Shown here: positions 16,078-24,549 of the stretch, piece after piece
Layout: the number at the start of each line of letters is the position of its first letter
How positions within the stretch are numbered: the first letter of the stretch is position 1
Assembly (NCBI RefSeq): GCF_026626635.1
Contig: NZ_JAPNKA010000001.1
Location: forward strand, 13,332,001-13,396,000
Reading direction: 5' to 3'
Source: Archangium lansingense
GTDB lineage: Bacteria > Myxococcota > Myxococcia > Myxococcales > Myxococcaceae
Length of the DNA stretch: 64,000 bases
The notes under the pieces: model-generated
What the model was told of the DNA's origin: nothing
Database searches by the model: none
Seen by the model: the letters and a program-made list of their open reading frames with translations, nothing else
Made by a program: the position numbers and the translations under genes

Positions 16078-17151
16078 ATGGCACGCTTGTTGGCTGTGCT
16101 GCTCTGCATGTTTCTTGTGGGGTGTAGCGGCGCTGCCCAGAGCGTCCGTCGCGCCACGGGTCAACGAGAGCGCTGTGTTTATGTCCCGCGCCGTTACCTT
16201 GCATCGGGGGCACTGAATGAAGCGCTTCATTCAGCTCGCGCTGGCCTGGAAGTAGTGCCTGTGGCGGCAACGCCGGGGGCCTCACCTGTGGCGCCGCTGG
16301 GTCCATCCTCGTCACCTCCGCTCGAGGGGATTTCTGGCGAGGGCTTGGGAAATGGCATCCCCCGAGGCGTGCTCCGGATCGTGCCAGAGGGCGCCACGGC
16401 AGCGGAAGAAGCAGGGGCTGGCGGTGTGGCCGGAGAGCTCATCGTCACGGGAGGATCGATCGTCGCTGCGGCCGGTAGTGTTCTCCTGGTCTGCTTGACC
16501 GTCAGCGCGGCCGTGGACGGGGCGGAGACCCCGATCGACATCGCGGATGAGTTCTACGGCACGCACTTCGGCGATGTGTCTGGGTGGGTCCAAGGTCAAC
16601 ACCCAGTGACGAAGGCTCCCAAGACCCGAACGGGACCGACGTCCGCCCCACTGGCGCCTCCCGGCGCATCGCCAACATCAGAACCCAACAAGGAGACCCA
16701 AAAGAATCGGGGGCGCATCTATGTGACCTACACGAAGCTCAACAAGATCACCCACCGCTACTACGCAGGGCGAACCAGCATGGTCGTCGATCTCACCAAG
16801 TCCCTCGAAGAGCAGGCGTGGTTGGCCGTTATTTTGCGAGATGCGAATCACCACATCGACGAGGACGCTGAGCCGAAGGGCGCTGCGTTCGATTTCGGCC
16901 GCGTTGATGTATTCGATGTTGGGAGCGCGGTTGACTATGGCAAGAGATATGATGATGTCGCGTATTGGCGGATTCGCGGACGAGAGCAGCAGTTGATTGA
17001 TTCTCTGGGTGGTGCCTGGTCTGACACCGGGAAGCCCTATCGGACCGAGAATGCCATCCGCAGCGTGGCGAGAGACAATCCGTGGGGCAGGCGGTTTCAC
17101 GACGCTGCCACAGACCGGTGGGGTCAACGTTACTCTTACACAGGGTATTAG
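16078..17151 (+). CDS. Lipoprotein with toxin-like C-terminal domain
   Basis: 357 residues. A lipoprotein signal ends LVGC at about residue 16; AGGAGG lies 7 bases before the ATG. The middle is Pro/Ala-rich with one glycine-rich hydrophobic stretch (IVTGGSIVAAAGSVLLVCLTV). The last about 145 residues (from RIYVTYTKLNKITHRYYAG onward) are a compact basic domain with conserved-looking His, Arg and Tyr, as in the variable tips of polymorphic toxins. The next gene, 2 bases downstream, is an Imm26-like immunity protein, which supports the toxin reading. I do not recognise the catalytic type. Lipid-anchored toxins delivered by outer-membrane exchange are known in myxobacteria (SitA), making this a candidate for that class. 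Confidence 0.6.
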   Translation: MARLLAVLLCMFLVGCSGAAQSVRRATGQRERCVYVPRRYLASGALNEALHSARAGLEVVPVAATPGASPVAPLGPSSSPPLEGISGEGLGNGIPRGVLRIVPEGATAAEEAGAGGVAGELIVTGGSIVAAAGSVLLVCLTVSAAVDGAETPIDIADEFYGTHFGDVSGWVQGQHPVTKAPKTRTGPTSAPLAPPGASPTSEPNKETQKNRGRIYVTYTKLNKITHRYYAGRTSMVVDLTKSLEEQAWLAVILRDANHHIDEDAEPKGAAFDFGRVDVFDVGSAVDYGKRYDDVAYWRIRGREQQLIDSLGGAWSDTGKPYRTENAIRSVARDNPWGRRFHDAATDRWGQRYSYTGY

Positions 17152-17153
17152 AA

Positions 17154-17618
17154 ATGGCGCGAATGCCGAGATTTTATAGGCCAGGGACGTTTTTGAGAAT
17201 TCGCCTCTCGGACGGCTCTTTCGGCTACGGGAGGGCGCTGACGCGAACGCATGATGCCTTCTACGACTACAAAACCGAGAGTCCTGATACAGATCTCGAT
17301 CGGATTGCATCCAAGCCCATCCTCTTCAAGGTGGCTGTCCGTCATTTGGACCCCAAATTGTGGGAGGTCATCGGGTGGAGAGAGCTCGAGGAACCGCTGA
17401 CTCAACCGATTGTCTCATTCAGGCAGGATATATTGGACTTCCGTAACTGCACGATCTTCGACCTGGACGGTCATTCGAGGAGTGCCGAACCCCACGAGTG
17501 TATTGGGCTGGAACAAATGGCTGTTTGGGAACAGCATGCAGTCGAAGAACGCCTGCTCGACACCTTCATGGGGCGGCCCAACGCCACGGTGGAGCACCTG
17601 AAAGTACGCCTGAAATAG
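17154..17618 (+). CDS. Imm26-like immunity protein
   Basis: 154 residues, soluble, no signal peptide. The opening FYRPGTFLRIRLSDGSFGYG matches the Imm26 pattern (a compact beta-rich domain beginning with a GxxxxIxLxDGxxGYG strand). Its start lies 2 bases after the stop of the lipoprotein, so the two are co-transcribed. It would neutralise the toxin-like C-terminus of that lipoprotein in the cytoplasm. The family call rests on the N-terminal pattern and context. Confidence 0.65.
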   Translation: MARMPRFYRPGTFLRIRLSDGSFGYGRALTRTHDAFYDYKTESPDTDLDRIASKPILFKVAVRHLDPKLWEVIGWRELEEPLTQPIVSFRQDILDFRNCTIFDLDGHSRSAEPHECIGLEQMAVWEQHAVEERLLDTFMGRPNATVEHLKVRLK

Positions 17619-17626
17619 GCAGTCTC

Positions 17627-20600
17627 TCACTGAGCCATGATGTATCGGATGGTCATGACCGCCTGATTTCGGACGCCCAAGGCAGGGTCCTTGAGAGCTG
17701 CCTTTGCACGACTCAAGGCCTCGTCCCGGCTCACCCACCCCGCAGTGGCAAGCGCCTCCACCATGCGCTCCCGCAGCGTGTCCCACGGGAGCTGAAGCAG
17801 TTCCCTCAGCGCCCCTTGGACCTCGCGCAGGGCCTCCGCCTCCACGGCGAGTACATTCTCCAGTACGAATGGCGGGAGCTGGTGCTCGACCACCTTGTGG
17901 ATGACCTGGGCCAGGTGCTCCGCGGTAGGCCGAGAGACAAGCGCCGCGGCGGCAATCGCTTGAACCTCGGCATCCGGAGACTGAATGAGCTGAAGTCCGT
18001 TCTCGAAGGTCAGCCCCTCCTTGCTCAGCAGGACCTGCAGGAGCGGCACCTTGGGATGGGGCAGGACACGATGGCAGAGCGAGCAGACCCTTCCCTCCAC
18101 TACCACGTCAGGGTGCTGGTCACACTCGGGCTCGCCCCAAGCCCATCTCTCGGCAGAACGAGCGAGCGCCTCGATTGCGCTCGCGGGAAGCACCCCGGCC
18201 ACTTCCAGCACTGCCTCCGCCGCCTTGCACGCGATGCGGGAGTCCTTCGCTTCGACTCCTCGAATGAGGCATCCGATGATCTCCTCGGACCGGGTTCGCC
18301 CATACAGCGCGGGCAATACCTCGTACAGCGGCGCGTTGACGAAGGACACAGGCGGCTCTAGCAGCGGTAGGAGCAGGGCGGCGGCCTGCTGCTCTTTCCA
18401 CAAAAGCGGCGCGAGTCCGACCACGTTCAGGACCAGGTGTTCATCTTCGCGTTTCCGGAGTGTTTGGACCCGCTGCTCGAGCAGCTTGAGAGCCTCCTGG
18501 CCGCCCGCGCCGTGTTCCAGGAGTTGAGCCGCGCTGGTACTGACAGCCCATGACGGGTGAGAGAGCGCGTGAACGAGGGTGTCCGCAGGGAGGTTCAGCT
18601 TCGCGGCCTTCTTCCAATCGGGTGTTATCGGAAGCCGAGGAAGCGCCGTCACGACACCGAGGGCCTCCATTGCCTGGGAGTTAAAGGAAGCAGCACCTCG
18701 TGCACAGGCCAGTAGCGCCATGGCCTCTCGCCTGAGCTGCTGCGGATCGATCCCGAGCGCCACCATCATCGCACGACCGATCAGGTCCTTCTGCTCGGAG
18801 GCCCCGTGTCTCTCGAAGAAACTGATCATGTCAGGGAACGACATTCCGTCCAAGAAGTCGAGTCCGCCAAAGAGCCGCCCAAGAGCAACCGCATGACTCG
18901 GAGCCACCGTCGCTTGAGGAGGCAAGGTCGACTCAGGAGTGATGCGCAGAATCCACTCTAGGAGCTCCCACTCCTTGGGCGTTGGCTTTGCCTTCTGCTT
19001 GGGGTGCGCAGACTCCACCACCACCTCGGCCATGCTCCGGGCTGCCCAGAGGAAGACCTCCTCGAAGCGCTTGCGATCAAGCTTGTAGTACAGGTCGAGC
19101 GAGACGGAGAGCGTGCCCCGTGCTTGCCTGTACACCTGCATGATCAGCTCGTCATGCTCTGGCTGAGGCGGCTGCTCGCTGAGGAGTACGAGGCTCCTGT
19201 CCACGAATTGATGTGGAAGCTCGATCCGCCCTCGGGCTCGTTGCCCTGACAAGCGAGACCCGCCCCAGGACTCTCGCTCCCACTCTTCTTCCGAGAGCTG
19301 CGCGATCTCCCGGAGCATGCCTCGAACTCGCGAGGGCTCCGCCCAGGGAGGTCCACATTCGAGGAGTAGGAAGTGCGCACTGAGCCGGAGAGAGAAGTTA
19401 TCGGAGCCACTCCATTCAAGTGCCAGCAGCCCGATGATTTCAGGGAAGCGGCGAGCCAGCGGACGGAGGGCTTCCGCGGCCTCGAAGACGAGCAGGGGAA
19501 CGGACGACGTGAGTCGTGGCCCGAGCTTCTCCAGGGTCTGACTGATCAAACCTGGAGACGGCGCCTCACTCTCATTGAGCGCCTCGGCGGCGAGGATTGC
19601 CTCGTACGAGGTGACGTCATCAGGGACGTCAAGGGCGAGCAGGTCGGGAACGATCGCCTCAGGCTGGAGACCCGCTGCCAGCATGAGGACCTCGTACCAT
19701 TGCGGACTACGCCTGAGGCTCGCCACGAGCTTGCCTCGTGACTTGGGAGCCAGCCTAAGCAGGTGCCGAGCCGCGGCGAACTCTCCGAAGCTTGCGTGGA
19801 CGAAGACATGGACCTCCGCAGTCCCCGCGCGAAGGCGCTCGATGAGGCGCTGTCGTTCCCAGAACTCAAGTGCCTGCCCTGCCAAGATTTCCCCACGGAG
19901 CTCATCCACCTGGAGCCGACGAGCCAGCTCGGCTCCCAACCGTCTCTTCAACTCATCCGAGCCCATCACCGGCGTCTCTTGCAGCGCCCAGGCGGCCTGT
20001 TCCAGGACATGCCGCGCGACAGGAAGCTCTGGGAAGGGCTCGGTGGAACCTTCGCGGGGAATCCTCTGTTCTGCCAGGCTGACGATCTCCTGGTAGAGCC
20101 CGACACGACGCGTCCCCGGCAGCCGCTCCTGGCTTACCAAGCTGGCGAGGAACCCCAGCAGCAGAGGATTCCTCGCGGCGACGGATCCCGCTTGATGATT
20201 CTCGAGCGCATGCTCAAGGCGCTGCAAAGCAGCCTCGACATCTTCTCCGGATGGGAGGGCGAGCTGGAAGAGCTGCCGCGCGTACTCCGAGACATCCTCC
20301 CTCTGCAACGGGAGCAGCTCCAGGTGCGTCCAGTCCGCGAAACGCGCCGCTTCGTACCCGACAGGGCGTGTCGTGACGATGACGGTAGTGCCCTGATGCC
20401 CATGGCTCCACTTCTTCAGCGCTTCCCCCATAGAGGAGGCATCGGCGCCGCATTCGTCCAGCCCGTCCGCGAGGAGGAGTTCCGGGTTTGCCAGCAGCTC
20501 CTCACACCTGTGCGCAGGCACACCCGAGCCATCTCCGGCCACGCAGCTCAACGCCTGCTCGAATGTGTCGCCCCGCTGCAAGCGGAGCGCGACGAGCTTC

Positions 20601-21661
20601 AGCTGCACGCGCGCGACGAGCCGCCCCTCGAAAGCCTTCCGGTGGGCCACGTACCGCAGCAACGTGCTCTTCCCGGCGCCTGGGCCTCCACTCACCACGA
20701 GCCTGGAGCCCAGCTCCGTCAGAAGCTCCGTGTCGATCGTCTTCTTGGAATCGGGCCCCTCCCCCCGCGCCCATTGACGATACGTCTCAACCTGATCCGC
20801 CAGCGTCTCCGGGGTCGCTGGCGCCAGGGTTTGCACCTCTCTCGCCTGCAACCGAAGCCAAGCCGCCGTGATGGGCAGTTCCCGCCCAAGCCCCGGGATG
20901 AAGAGGGTGCGAGTGTCCCGGATGAGCCAGTCCCGGTACTGCCTCTCCACGGTCTCCGCTTCTGCAGCCACCGCGGTGAGCGGGATACGCTGGCTCGCCA
21001 GGAACTTGCGCCAGGAGTGTTCCGTCCTGCGTCCCCCCGACCGGGTGAGCTCCAGTGCCTCGTTGCAGAGCGCGTTCCAAGCATCTTTTTCGCGCCCGGT
21101 GCTGACGACTCGCTTCAGCAGCGCGAGTGCGACCTTCTCTGGGGCTTCGAGCAGCTCGACATGAAGACGATCCAGCGCCTTCATGTCAAAGCCCGGGATG
21201 GCCTGGAGGAGGCGCAGCATCTTACGAGTGGGTTCGTGGAGCCGATCCTTGCGGCCCTGACGCAACCGGTTGAGATCGTCTCGAAGGTGCTTCCGAAGCG
21301 CTTCGCTGGCCCCTGAGTCCATCATCAGGACGGCGTGCAGTGCTGGATCGAACAGCAAGCCACGCACGAGTTGGACGAGTGTGCTCTGGAACTTCGAGTC
21401 TTGTCTCAGGCCACTCTTGCACTGCACCTCCACGGTAGTGCCTTCACGAAGCCTGACCTGGAAATCGTCCCCGGGCCCGCCCGTCTCTGCGGAGGTCTCC
21501 ACTGGAACGTCCACACCCGCGGCTTCGATCCATTGCAGAGGCTCACCGGCCAGAACATGGGCTGCCGCATAAGCGATGGCCCGTACCTGGAAGCGGTAGC
21601 CCCCTGCCCCACCCATTCCCCCAGTGGTGTTGCGGCGATCCCGTGCCGGGCGTTTCCCCAT
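17627..21661 (-). CDS. STAND (NACHT) NTPase with N-terminal nuclease-like domain and HEAT-like C-terminus
   Basis: 1,344 residues from ATG 21661; TTG 21694 and ATG 21616 are alternatives. Domain order: (1) residues about 15-100, a PD-(D/E)xK nuclease-like domain with GGYRFQ, a GDDF acid pair near 65 and EVQCKSG with Glu 78 and Lys 82; (2) residues about 320-600, a NACHT-type NTPase with Walker A GGPGAGKST near 325 and Walker B LLLADGLDE near 395; (3) a long helical repeat region to the end, with a CxxC motif (VCSLCHR) near 1170. This is the layout of antiviral STAND/Avs and bNACHT proteins: the repeats sense a phage product, the NTPase oligomerises, and the nuclease degrades DNA. It is a single-gene system, convergent with the toxin/immunity pair and insulated upstream by a strong terminator. 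Confidence 0.8.
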   Translation of the reverse strand: MGKRPARDRRNTTGGMGGAGGYRFQVRAIAYAAAHVLAGEPLQWIEAAGVDVPVETSAETGGPGDDFQVRLREGTTVEVQCKSGLRQDSKFQSTLVQLVRGLLFDPALHAVLMMDSGASEALRKHLRDDLNRLRQGRKDRLHEPTRKMLRLLQAIPGFDMKALDRLHVELLEAPEKVALALLKRVVSTGREKDAWNALCNEALELTRSGGRRTEHSWRKFLASQRIPLTAVAAEAETVERQYRDWLIRDTRTLFIPGLGRELPITAAWLRLQAREVQTLAPATPETLADQVETYRQWARGEGPDSKKTIDTELLTELGSRLVVSGGPGAGKSTLLRYVAHRKAFEGRLVARVQLKLVALRLQRGDTFEQALSCVAGDGSGVPAHRCEELLANPELLLADGLDECGADASSMGEALKKWSHGHQGTTVIVTTRPVGYEAARFADWTHLELLPLQREDVSEYARQLFQLALPSGEDVEAALQRLEHALENHQAGSVAARNPLLLGFLASLVSQERLPGTRRVGLYQEIVSLAEQRIPREGSTEPFPELPVARHVLEQAAWALQETPVMGSDELKRRLGAELARRLQVDELRGEILAGQALEFWERQRLIERLRAGTAEVHVFVHASFGEFAAARHLLRLAPKSRGKLVASLRRSPQWYEVLMLAAGLQPEAIVPDLLALDVPDDVTSYEAILAAEALNESEAPSPGLISQTLEKLGPRLTSSVPLLVFEAAEALRPLARRFPEIIGLLALEWSGSDNFSLRLSAHFLLLECGPPWAEPSRVRGMLREIAQLSEEEWERESWGGSRLSGQRARGRIELPHQFVDRSLVLLSEQPPQPEHDELIMQVYRQARGTLSVSLDLYYKLDRKRFEEVFLWAARSMAEVVVESAHPKQKAKPTPKEWELLEWILRITPESTLPPQATVAPSHAVALGRLFGGLDFLDGMSFPDMISFFERHGASEQKDLIGRAMMVALGIDPQQLRREAMALLACARGAASFNSQAMEALGVVTALPRLPITPDWKKAAKLNLPADTLVHALSHPSWAVSTSAAQLLEHGAGGQEALKLLEQRVQTLRKREDEHLVLNVVGLAPLLWKEQQAAALLLPLLEPPVSFVNAPLYEVLPALYGRTRSEEIIGCLIRGVEAKDSRIACKAAEAVLEVAGVLPASAIEALARSAERWAWGEPECDQHPDVVVEGRVCSLCHRVLPHPKVPLLQVLLSKEGLTFENGLQLIQSPDAEVQAIAAAALVSRPTAEHLAQVIHKVVEHQLPPFVLENVLAVEAEALREVQGALRELLQLPWDTLRERMVEALATAGWVSRDEALSRAKAALKDPALGVRNQAVMTIRYIMAQ

Positions 21662-21750
21662 GCCTCCCGTTCCTATCCCAGCAAACGGGCTCAAGTCTTC
21701 CCGTCTCAGCCAGCATGGCAGCTCGCCCGGCTACCGCTGGCGGCTTCGGC

Positions 21751-21790
21751 GGAAAAAGAAAACCCCGGCTCGCCTGATGGCGGCCGGGGC
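21751..21790 (-). terminator. Strong intrinsic terminator
   Basis: On the minus strand GCCCCGGCCGCCATCAGGCG folds back on AGCCGGGG (stem 21763-21774 with 21779-21789, one bulged base), followed by TTTTCTTTTT. It lies just downstream of the orphan tmRNA-like 3' end at 21804-21833, as in a real RNA gene. Confidence 0.8.
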
Positions 21791-21803
21791 TCACTCACTT
21801 CCA

Positions 21804-21833
21804 GTGGAGGCGGCGGGAATCGAACCCGCGTCC
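21804..21833 (-). other. tmRNA-like 3' end with its terminator, body not found
   Basis: The minus strand reads GGACGCGGGTTCGATTCCCG then CCGCCTCCAC: a perfect T-arm (GCGGG/CCCGC) and an acceptor tail as at the 3' end of many ssrA genes. A good terminator follows. No tag-peptide reading frame or 5' half is found within 400 bases upstream, where the Mpo1-like gene lies. I read it as the 3' remnant of ssrA left by integration of an element. Confidence 0.55.
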
Positions 21834-21950
21834 TTCCTCTTGGCACCGGTCAGTGGCCCTCCCCTCCCTCCCGTACCAGTGGGTCTCATCGCCCACCCTC
21901 CGGGACCGCTCCCGAGCCTCTGTCCTCCAGTACTTCTGGGGACGGGGGTT

Positions 21951-22493
21951 CTACGCGCTTGCACCTGTCGATGGCTGCTCACTCCGGCGACGGATACAAG
22001 TCGGCCCCGCCCGTACCTCCACCTCGCGGCGCACTTCGTCCCGCAGCCCGAGGAAGAAGCCCAGCTCGGCGACGACGAACAGGGGCCCGACAATCAGCCC
22101 GATGAGGTCATCGACGAAGGCCGGCTTGCGACCCTCGTAGTAGTGCCCGACGAACTGGATGATCCACCCGACGACGAACAGGCCCAGCCCCGCGCTCAGC
22201 CAGGTGGCCGTGGCCTGGGTGGCCAACACCTGACCGAACCACAGCGACCCTCCCAGCACCAGGGTCATCACCAGACCGAAGCGTCCGTCGAGCCTCCAGT
22301 AGAAGAGCGCCGTCGCGAGGCTGACGAGCGTGGCGGGTGAGAGGACGAAGCCGAGCACCTCGAAGCCGGGCCGGGACAACAAGGTGGCGACGGCCAGCAG
22401 GATCATCGGAATGCCGACGAAATGCGTGGCGATGTTGCGACGGTCGCGGTGATAGGCCGCGTATTGAGCGAGATGATCCACCAGCGTCTTCAT
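21951..22493 (-). CDS. Mpo1-like/DUF962 membrane protein
   Basis: 180 residues with four or five hydrophobic segments. The N-terminus (YAAYHRDRRNIATHFVGIPM) carries the His residues expected of the Mpo1 (YGL010w, DUF962) family, whose yeast member is an iron-dependent dioxygenase in fatty-acid alpha-oxidation. A further His lies in FVGHYYEGRKPAF. The last about 18 residues (TCIRRRSEQ onward) are outside the family and run toward the tmRNA-like remnant, so the C-terminus may be replaced. It is divergent from a Crp/Fnr gene. Confidence 0.82.
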   Translation of the reverse strand: MKTLVDHLAQYAAYHRDRRNIATHFVGIPMILLAVATLLSRPGFEVLGFVLSPATLVSLATALFYWRLDGRFGLVMTLVLGGSLWFGQVLATQATATWLSAGLGLFVVGWIIQFVGHYYEGRKPAFVDDLIGLIVGPLFVVAELGFFLGLRDEVRREVEVRAGPTCIRRRSEQPSTGASA

Positions 22494-22587
22494 GTAGGCT
22501 CTCCCCGGTTGGTCGAGTCCCCATGATGGCCCCAGGCGCGGCCCAGGTCTGTCGGGTAGCCGACACGGTTGTTGCCCCGAGCACAGA

Positions 22588-23283
22588 ATGACAGACGAGC
22601 GCGTGCAGGCCTGGAGACCCCTCATCCTCAGCGGCCGCTGGTTCCAGGAAATCCCCGAGGAGCTGAGGGCCCGATTGCTCGACGCGGCCGTGGTGCGCGG
22701 GCTGAACCCCGGCCAGCGGCTGTTCTCACGCGGAGACCGGCCCTGCGGCCTGTATTGCGTGATCGATGGCGCCATCCGCATCAGCGGGGTGAGCGAGAGC
22801 GGCAAGGAAGCGCTGCTGATGCTGATGGAGCCGCCCCACTGGTTCGGGGAGATCTCCCTGATCGACGGCCAGCCGCGCACCCACGATGCCACCGCCGAAG
22901 GCACCACCCAGGTGCTGCAGGTGCCACAGGCCGCGCTGAAGACGCTGCTCGCCCAGGAGCCGCGATATTGGCGCGACTTCGCCCTGCTCATGAGCCACAA
23001 GCTGAGGCTCATGTTCATCGCGCTGGAGGAACTGTCGCTGCTGCCCGCTCCGGCCCGTCTGGCGCGGCGCCTCCTGATGATCGCGGAAGGCTATGGGAAC
23101 CTGCGAGGGGGCGCGCGGCGGGTCATCGATGTCTCGCAGGAACAGCTCGCGCTGATGCTGGCGATCTCGCGGCAGACGACCAATCAGATCCTCAAGGAGC
23201 TGGAGGCTCGGGGCGCCGTCCGCCTGACCTATGGGAAGATCGAGCTCCTCAGCCTGGAGAAACTCCGGGACGCGGCGAGTTAG
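22588..23283 (+). CDS. Crp/Fnr-family transcriptional regulator
   Basis: 231 residues. An N-terminal cyclic-nucleotide-binding fold (LFSRGDRPCGLYCVIDGAIR, then EPPHWFGEISLIDGQPRTHDA) is followed by a C-terminal helix-turn-helix (VSQEQLALMLAISRQTTNQI). No Fnr-type N-terminal Cys cluster is present. The GEISLIDGQPRTHD segment approximates the cAMP pocket (Glu and Arg present), so a cyclic nucleotide could bind. It is divergent from the Mpo1-like gene, about 95 bases apart, and may regulate it. A transposon-like element begins 5 bases after its stop. Confidence 0.9.
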   Translation: MTDERVQAWRPLILSGRWFQEIPEELRARLLDAAVVRGLNPGQRLFSRGDRPCGLYCVIDGAIRISGVSESGKEALLMLMEPPHWFGEISLIDGQPRTHDATAEGTTQVLQVPQAALKTLLAQEPRYWRDFALLMSHKLRLMFIALEELSLLPAPARLARRLLMIAEGYGNLRGGARRVIDVSQEQLALMLAISRQTTNQILKELEARGAVRLTYGKIELLSLEKLRDAAS

Positions 23284-23287
23284 CCGC

Positions 23288-23502
23288 CTAAGTAGGTGGG
23301 CAGAAGTTCCCTTACACAAGGACCTACGTCATCCGATGGAGGTCGGGCGGGGCGGGCAGCTCTGCCGGGCCCGGTCTTCAGAAAGTTGTCCAACTGTTGG
23401 ACAACTTTGCGCAGCGCGCGACCGGGAGGTCGGCCTGCCGTAGCTTCAGACGCAGTGCAAAGGCCACACGATTGTGTCGGGAACTTCTGCTCACCTACTT
23501 AG
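23288..23502. mobile_element. 215-bp MITE-like element with 24-bp terminal inverted repeats
   Basis: CTAAGTAGGTGGGCAGAAGT/TCCC at 23288-23311 is repeated inverted at 23479-23502 with one mismatch. A perfect 27-base palindrome (23382-23408, arms AAAGTTGTCCAAC and GTTGGACAACTTT) lies exactly at the element's centre. AGCCG occurs at both borders (23282-23286 and 23503-23507), a possible target duplication offset by one base. The element has no coding capacity, and its right end supplies the stop codon of the neighbouring LysR gene. Confidence 0.7.
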
Positions 23503-24413
23503 AGCCGGGCGAGCCGCGCGAACTCGGCCTTGAGCCGTGGCACGGCGAAGTCGACGAAGGCGCGGACCTTGGGGAGCGACAGCCGTCCCTCGGGCGTAAT
23601 CAACTGGACGGGCGTGGGCGGCGGCTCGGCGTCCTCCAGCAGGAGGGTCAGCTTCCCGGCGCGCACCAGCTCCGCCACCTGGTAGGACATGACCCGGGTC
23701 ACGCCGTGGCCTTCAACCGCCGAGGCGATGATGGAGTCGGCACCATTCACGACCAACCGGGGTGAGATGTGAACGGAGCGCGGCGCTGCGGTCCCCGCTG
23801 CGGGCGGAAAGCTCCACGAGTCCTCCCCGAACTGGAGCAGTGAAACACATTGATGACTGGCGAGGTCTCCCGGCTCGACGATGGGTGGCCGGCCGGCGAG
23901 ATAGGCCGGCGACGCACAGACGACCTTCCGGACTTCGCCGACGCGGACCGCGACCAGGTTCGAGTCCGGCAGATTGCCAATCCGGAGTGCCACGTCGACC
24001 CGCTCATCGACCAGGCTCAACGAGCGGTCGAGCAGGAGGAGCCTCCCCTTGACCGAGGGCTGGCTGTCGAGAAACGCATCGAGGATCGGCCGGAGGATCT
24101 GCCTCCCGCTGACGACGGGCGCGGTAATCGTCAGCATGCCACGTGGCGCGGCGTGCTCTCCCGCGGCGAGCATGTCCGCTTCCTCGAGCTCCGTCAGCAC
24201 ACGCCGGCAGGCCGCGACGTAACGCTGGCCCGCGTCGCTCAGCCGGATGGAGCGCGTGGTGCGGTGCAGGAGCTGCGTCCCGACGTGCTCCTCCAGGAAG
24301 GCGATGGCCCGGGTGACGGCGGCCGGAGAGCGGCCCAGACGCCGGCCGGCCCCCGCCAGGCTCCCTTCGTCCACCGCCGTCACGAATACTCTCATCGCGT
24401 CGATCCGATCCAT
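23499..24413 (-). CDS. LysR-family transcriptional regulator
   Basis: 304 residues. The helix-turn-helix is GSLAGAGRRLGRSPAAVTRA, followed by LGTQLLHRTTRSIRLSDAG-like sequence (here VGTQLLHRTTRS). The effector domain is of the CrgA/DmlR type. It is divergent from the hydrolase-SDR-tautomerase operon starting at 24550, which it probably controls. Its stop codon (23499-23501) falls within the terminal repeat of the adjacent MITE-like element, so the last residues may have been altered by insertion. Confidence 0.92.
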   Translation of the reverse strand: MDRIDAMRVFVTAVDEGSLAGAGRRLGRSPAAVTRAIAFLEEHVGTQLLHRTTRSIRLSDAGQRYVAACRRVLTELEEADMLAAGEHAAPRGMLTITAPVVSGRQILRPILDAFLDSQPSVKGRLLLLDRSLSLVDERVDVALRIGNLPDSNLVAVRVGEVRKVVCASPAYLAGRPPIVEPGDLASHQCVSLLQFGEDSWSFPPAAGTAAPRSVHISPRLVVNGADSIIASAVEGHGVTRVMSYQVAELVRAGKLTLLLEDAEPPPTPVQLITPEGRLSLPKVRAFVDFAVPRLKAEFARLARL

Positions 24414-24549
24414 GATTCTTCCTCTTGGCGAAAGAGTGCCTTTTGGAACGTGGACGTTCAGGCGCCCGAGGCCGCCGCTTATCTCTCCTCACGTCGACGC
24501 AATGCCGCGCCGCGGACGCCCTCCGGCGTCTGGACCGAGGAGCCTCACC

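Noticed and set aside
15697..17151. A 484-residue gene beginning inside IS21
   Set aside because: The lipoprotein signal and AGGAGG place the start at 16078; the upstream part is IS end and repeat.
21804..22200. Complete tmRNA gene
   Set aside because: No tag-peptide coding part or 5' acceptor strand could be found; the Mpo1-like gene occupies the space.
21624..22340. Plus-strand reading frame containing VEAAGIEPASF
   Set aside because: This peptide comes from antisense reading of a tRNA/tmRNA-type 3' end, a common artefact.
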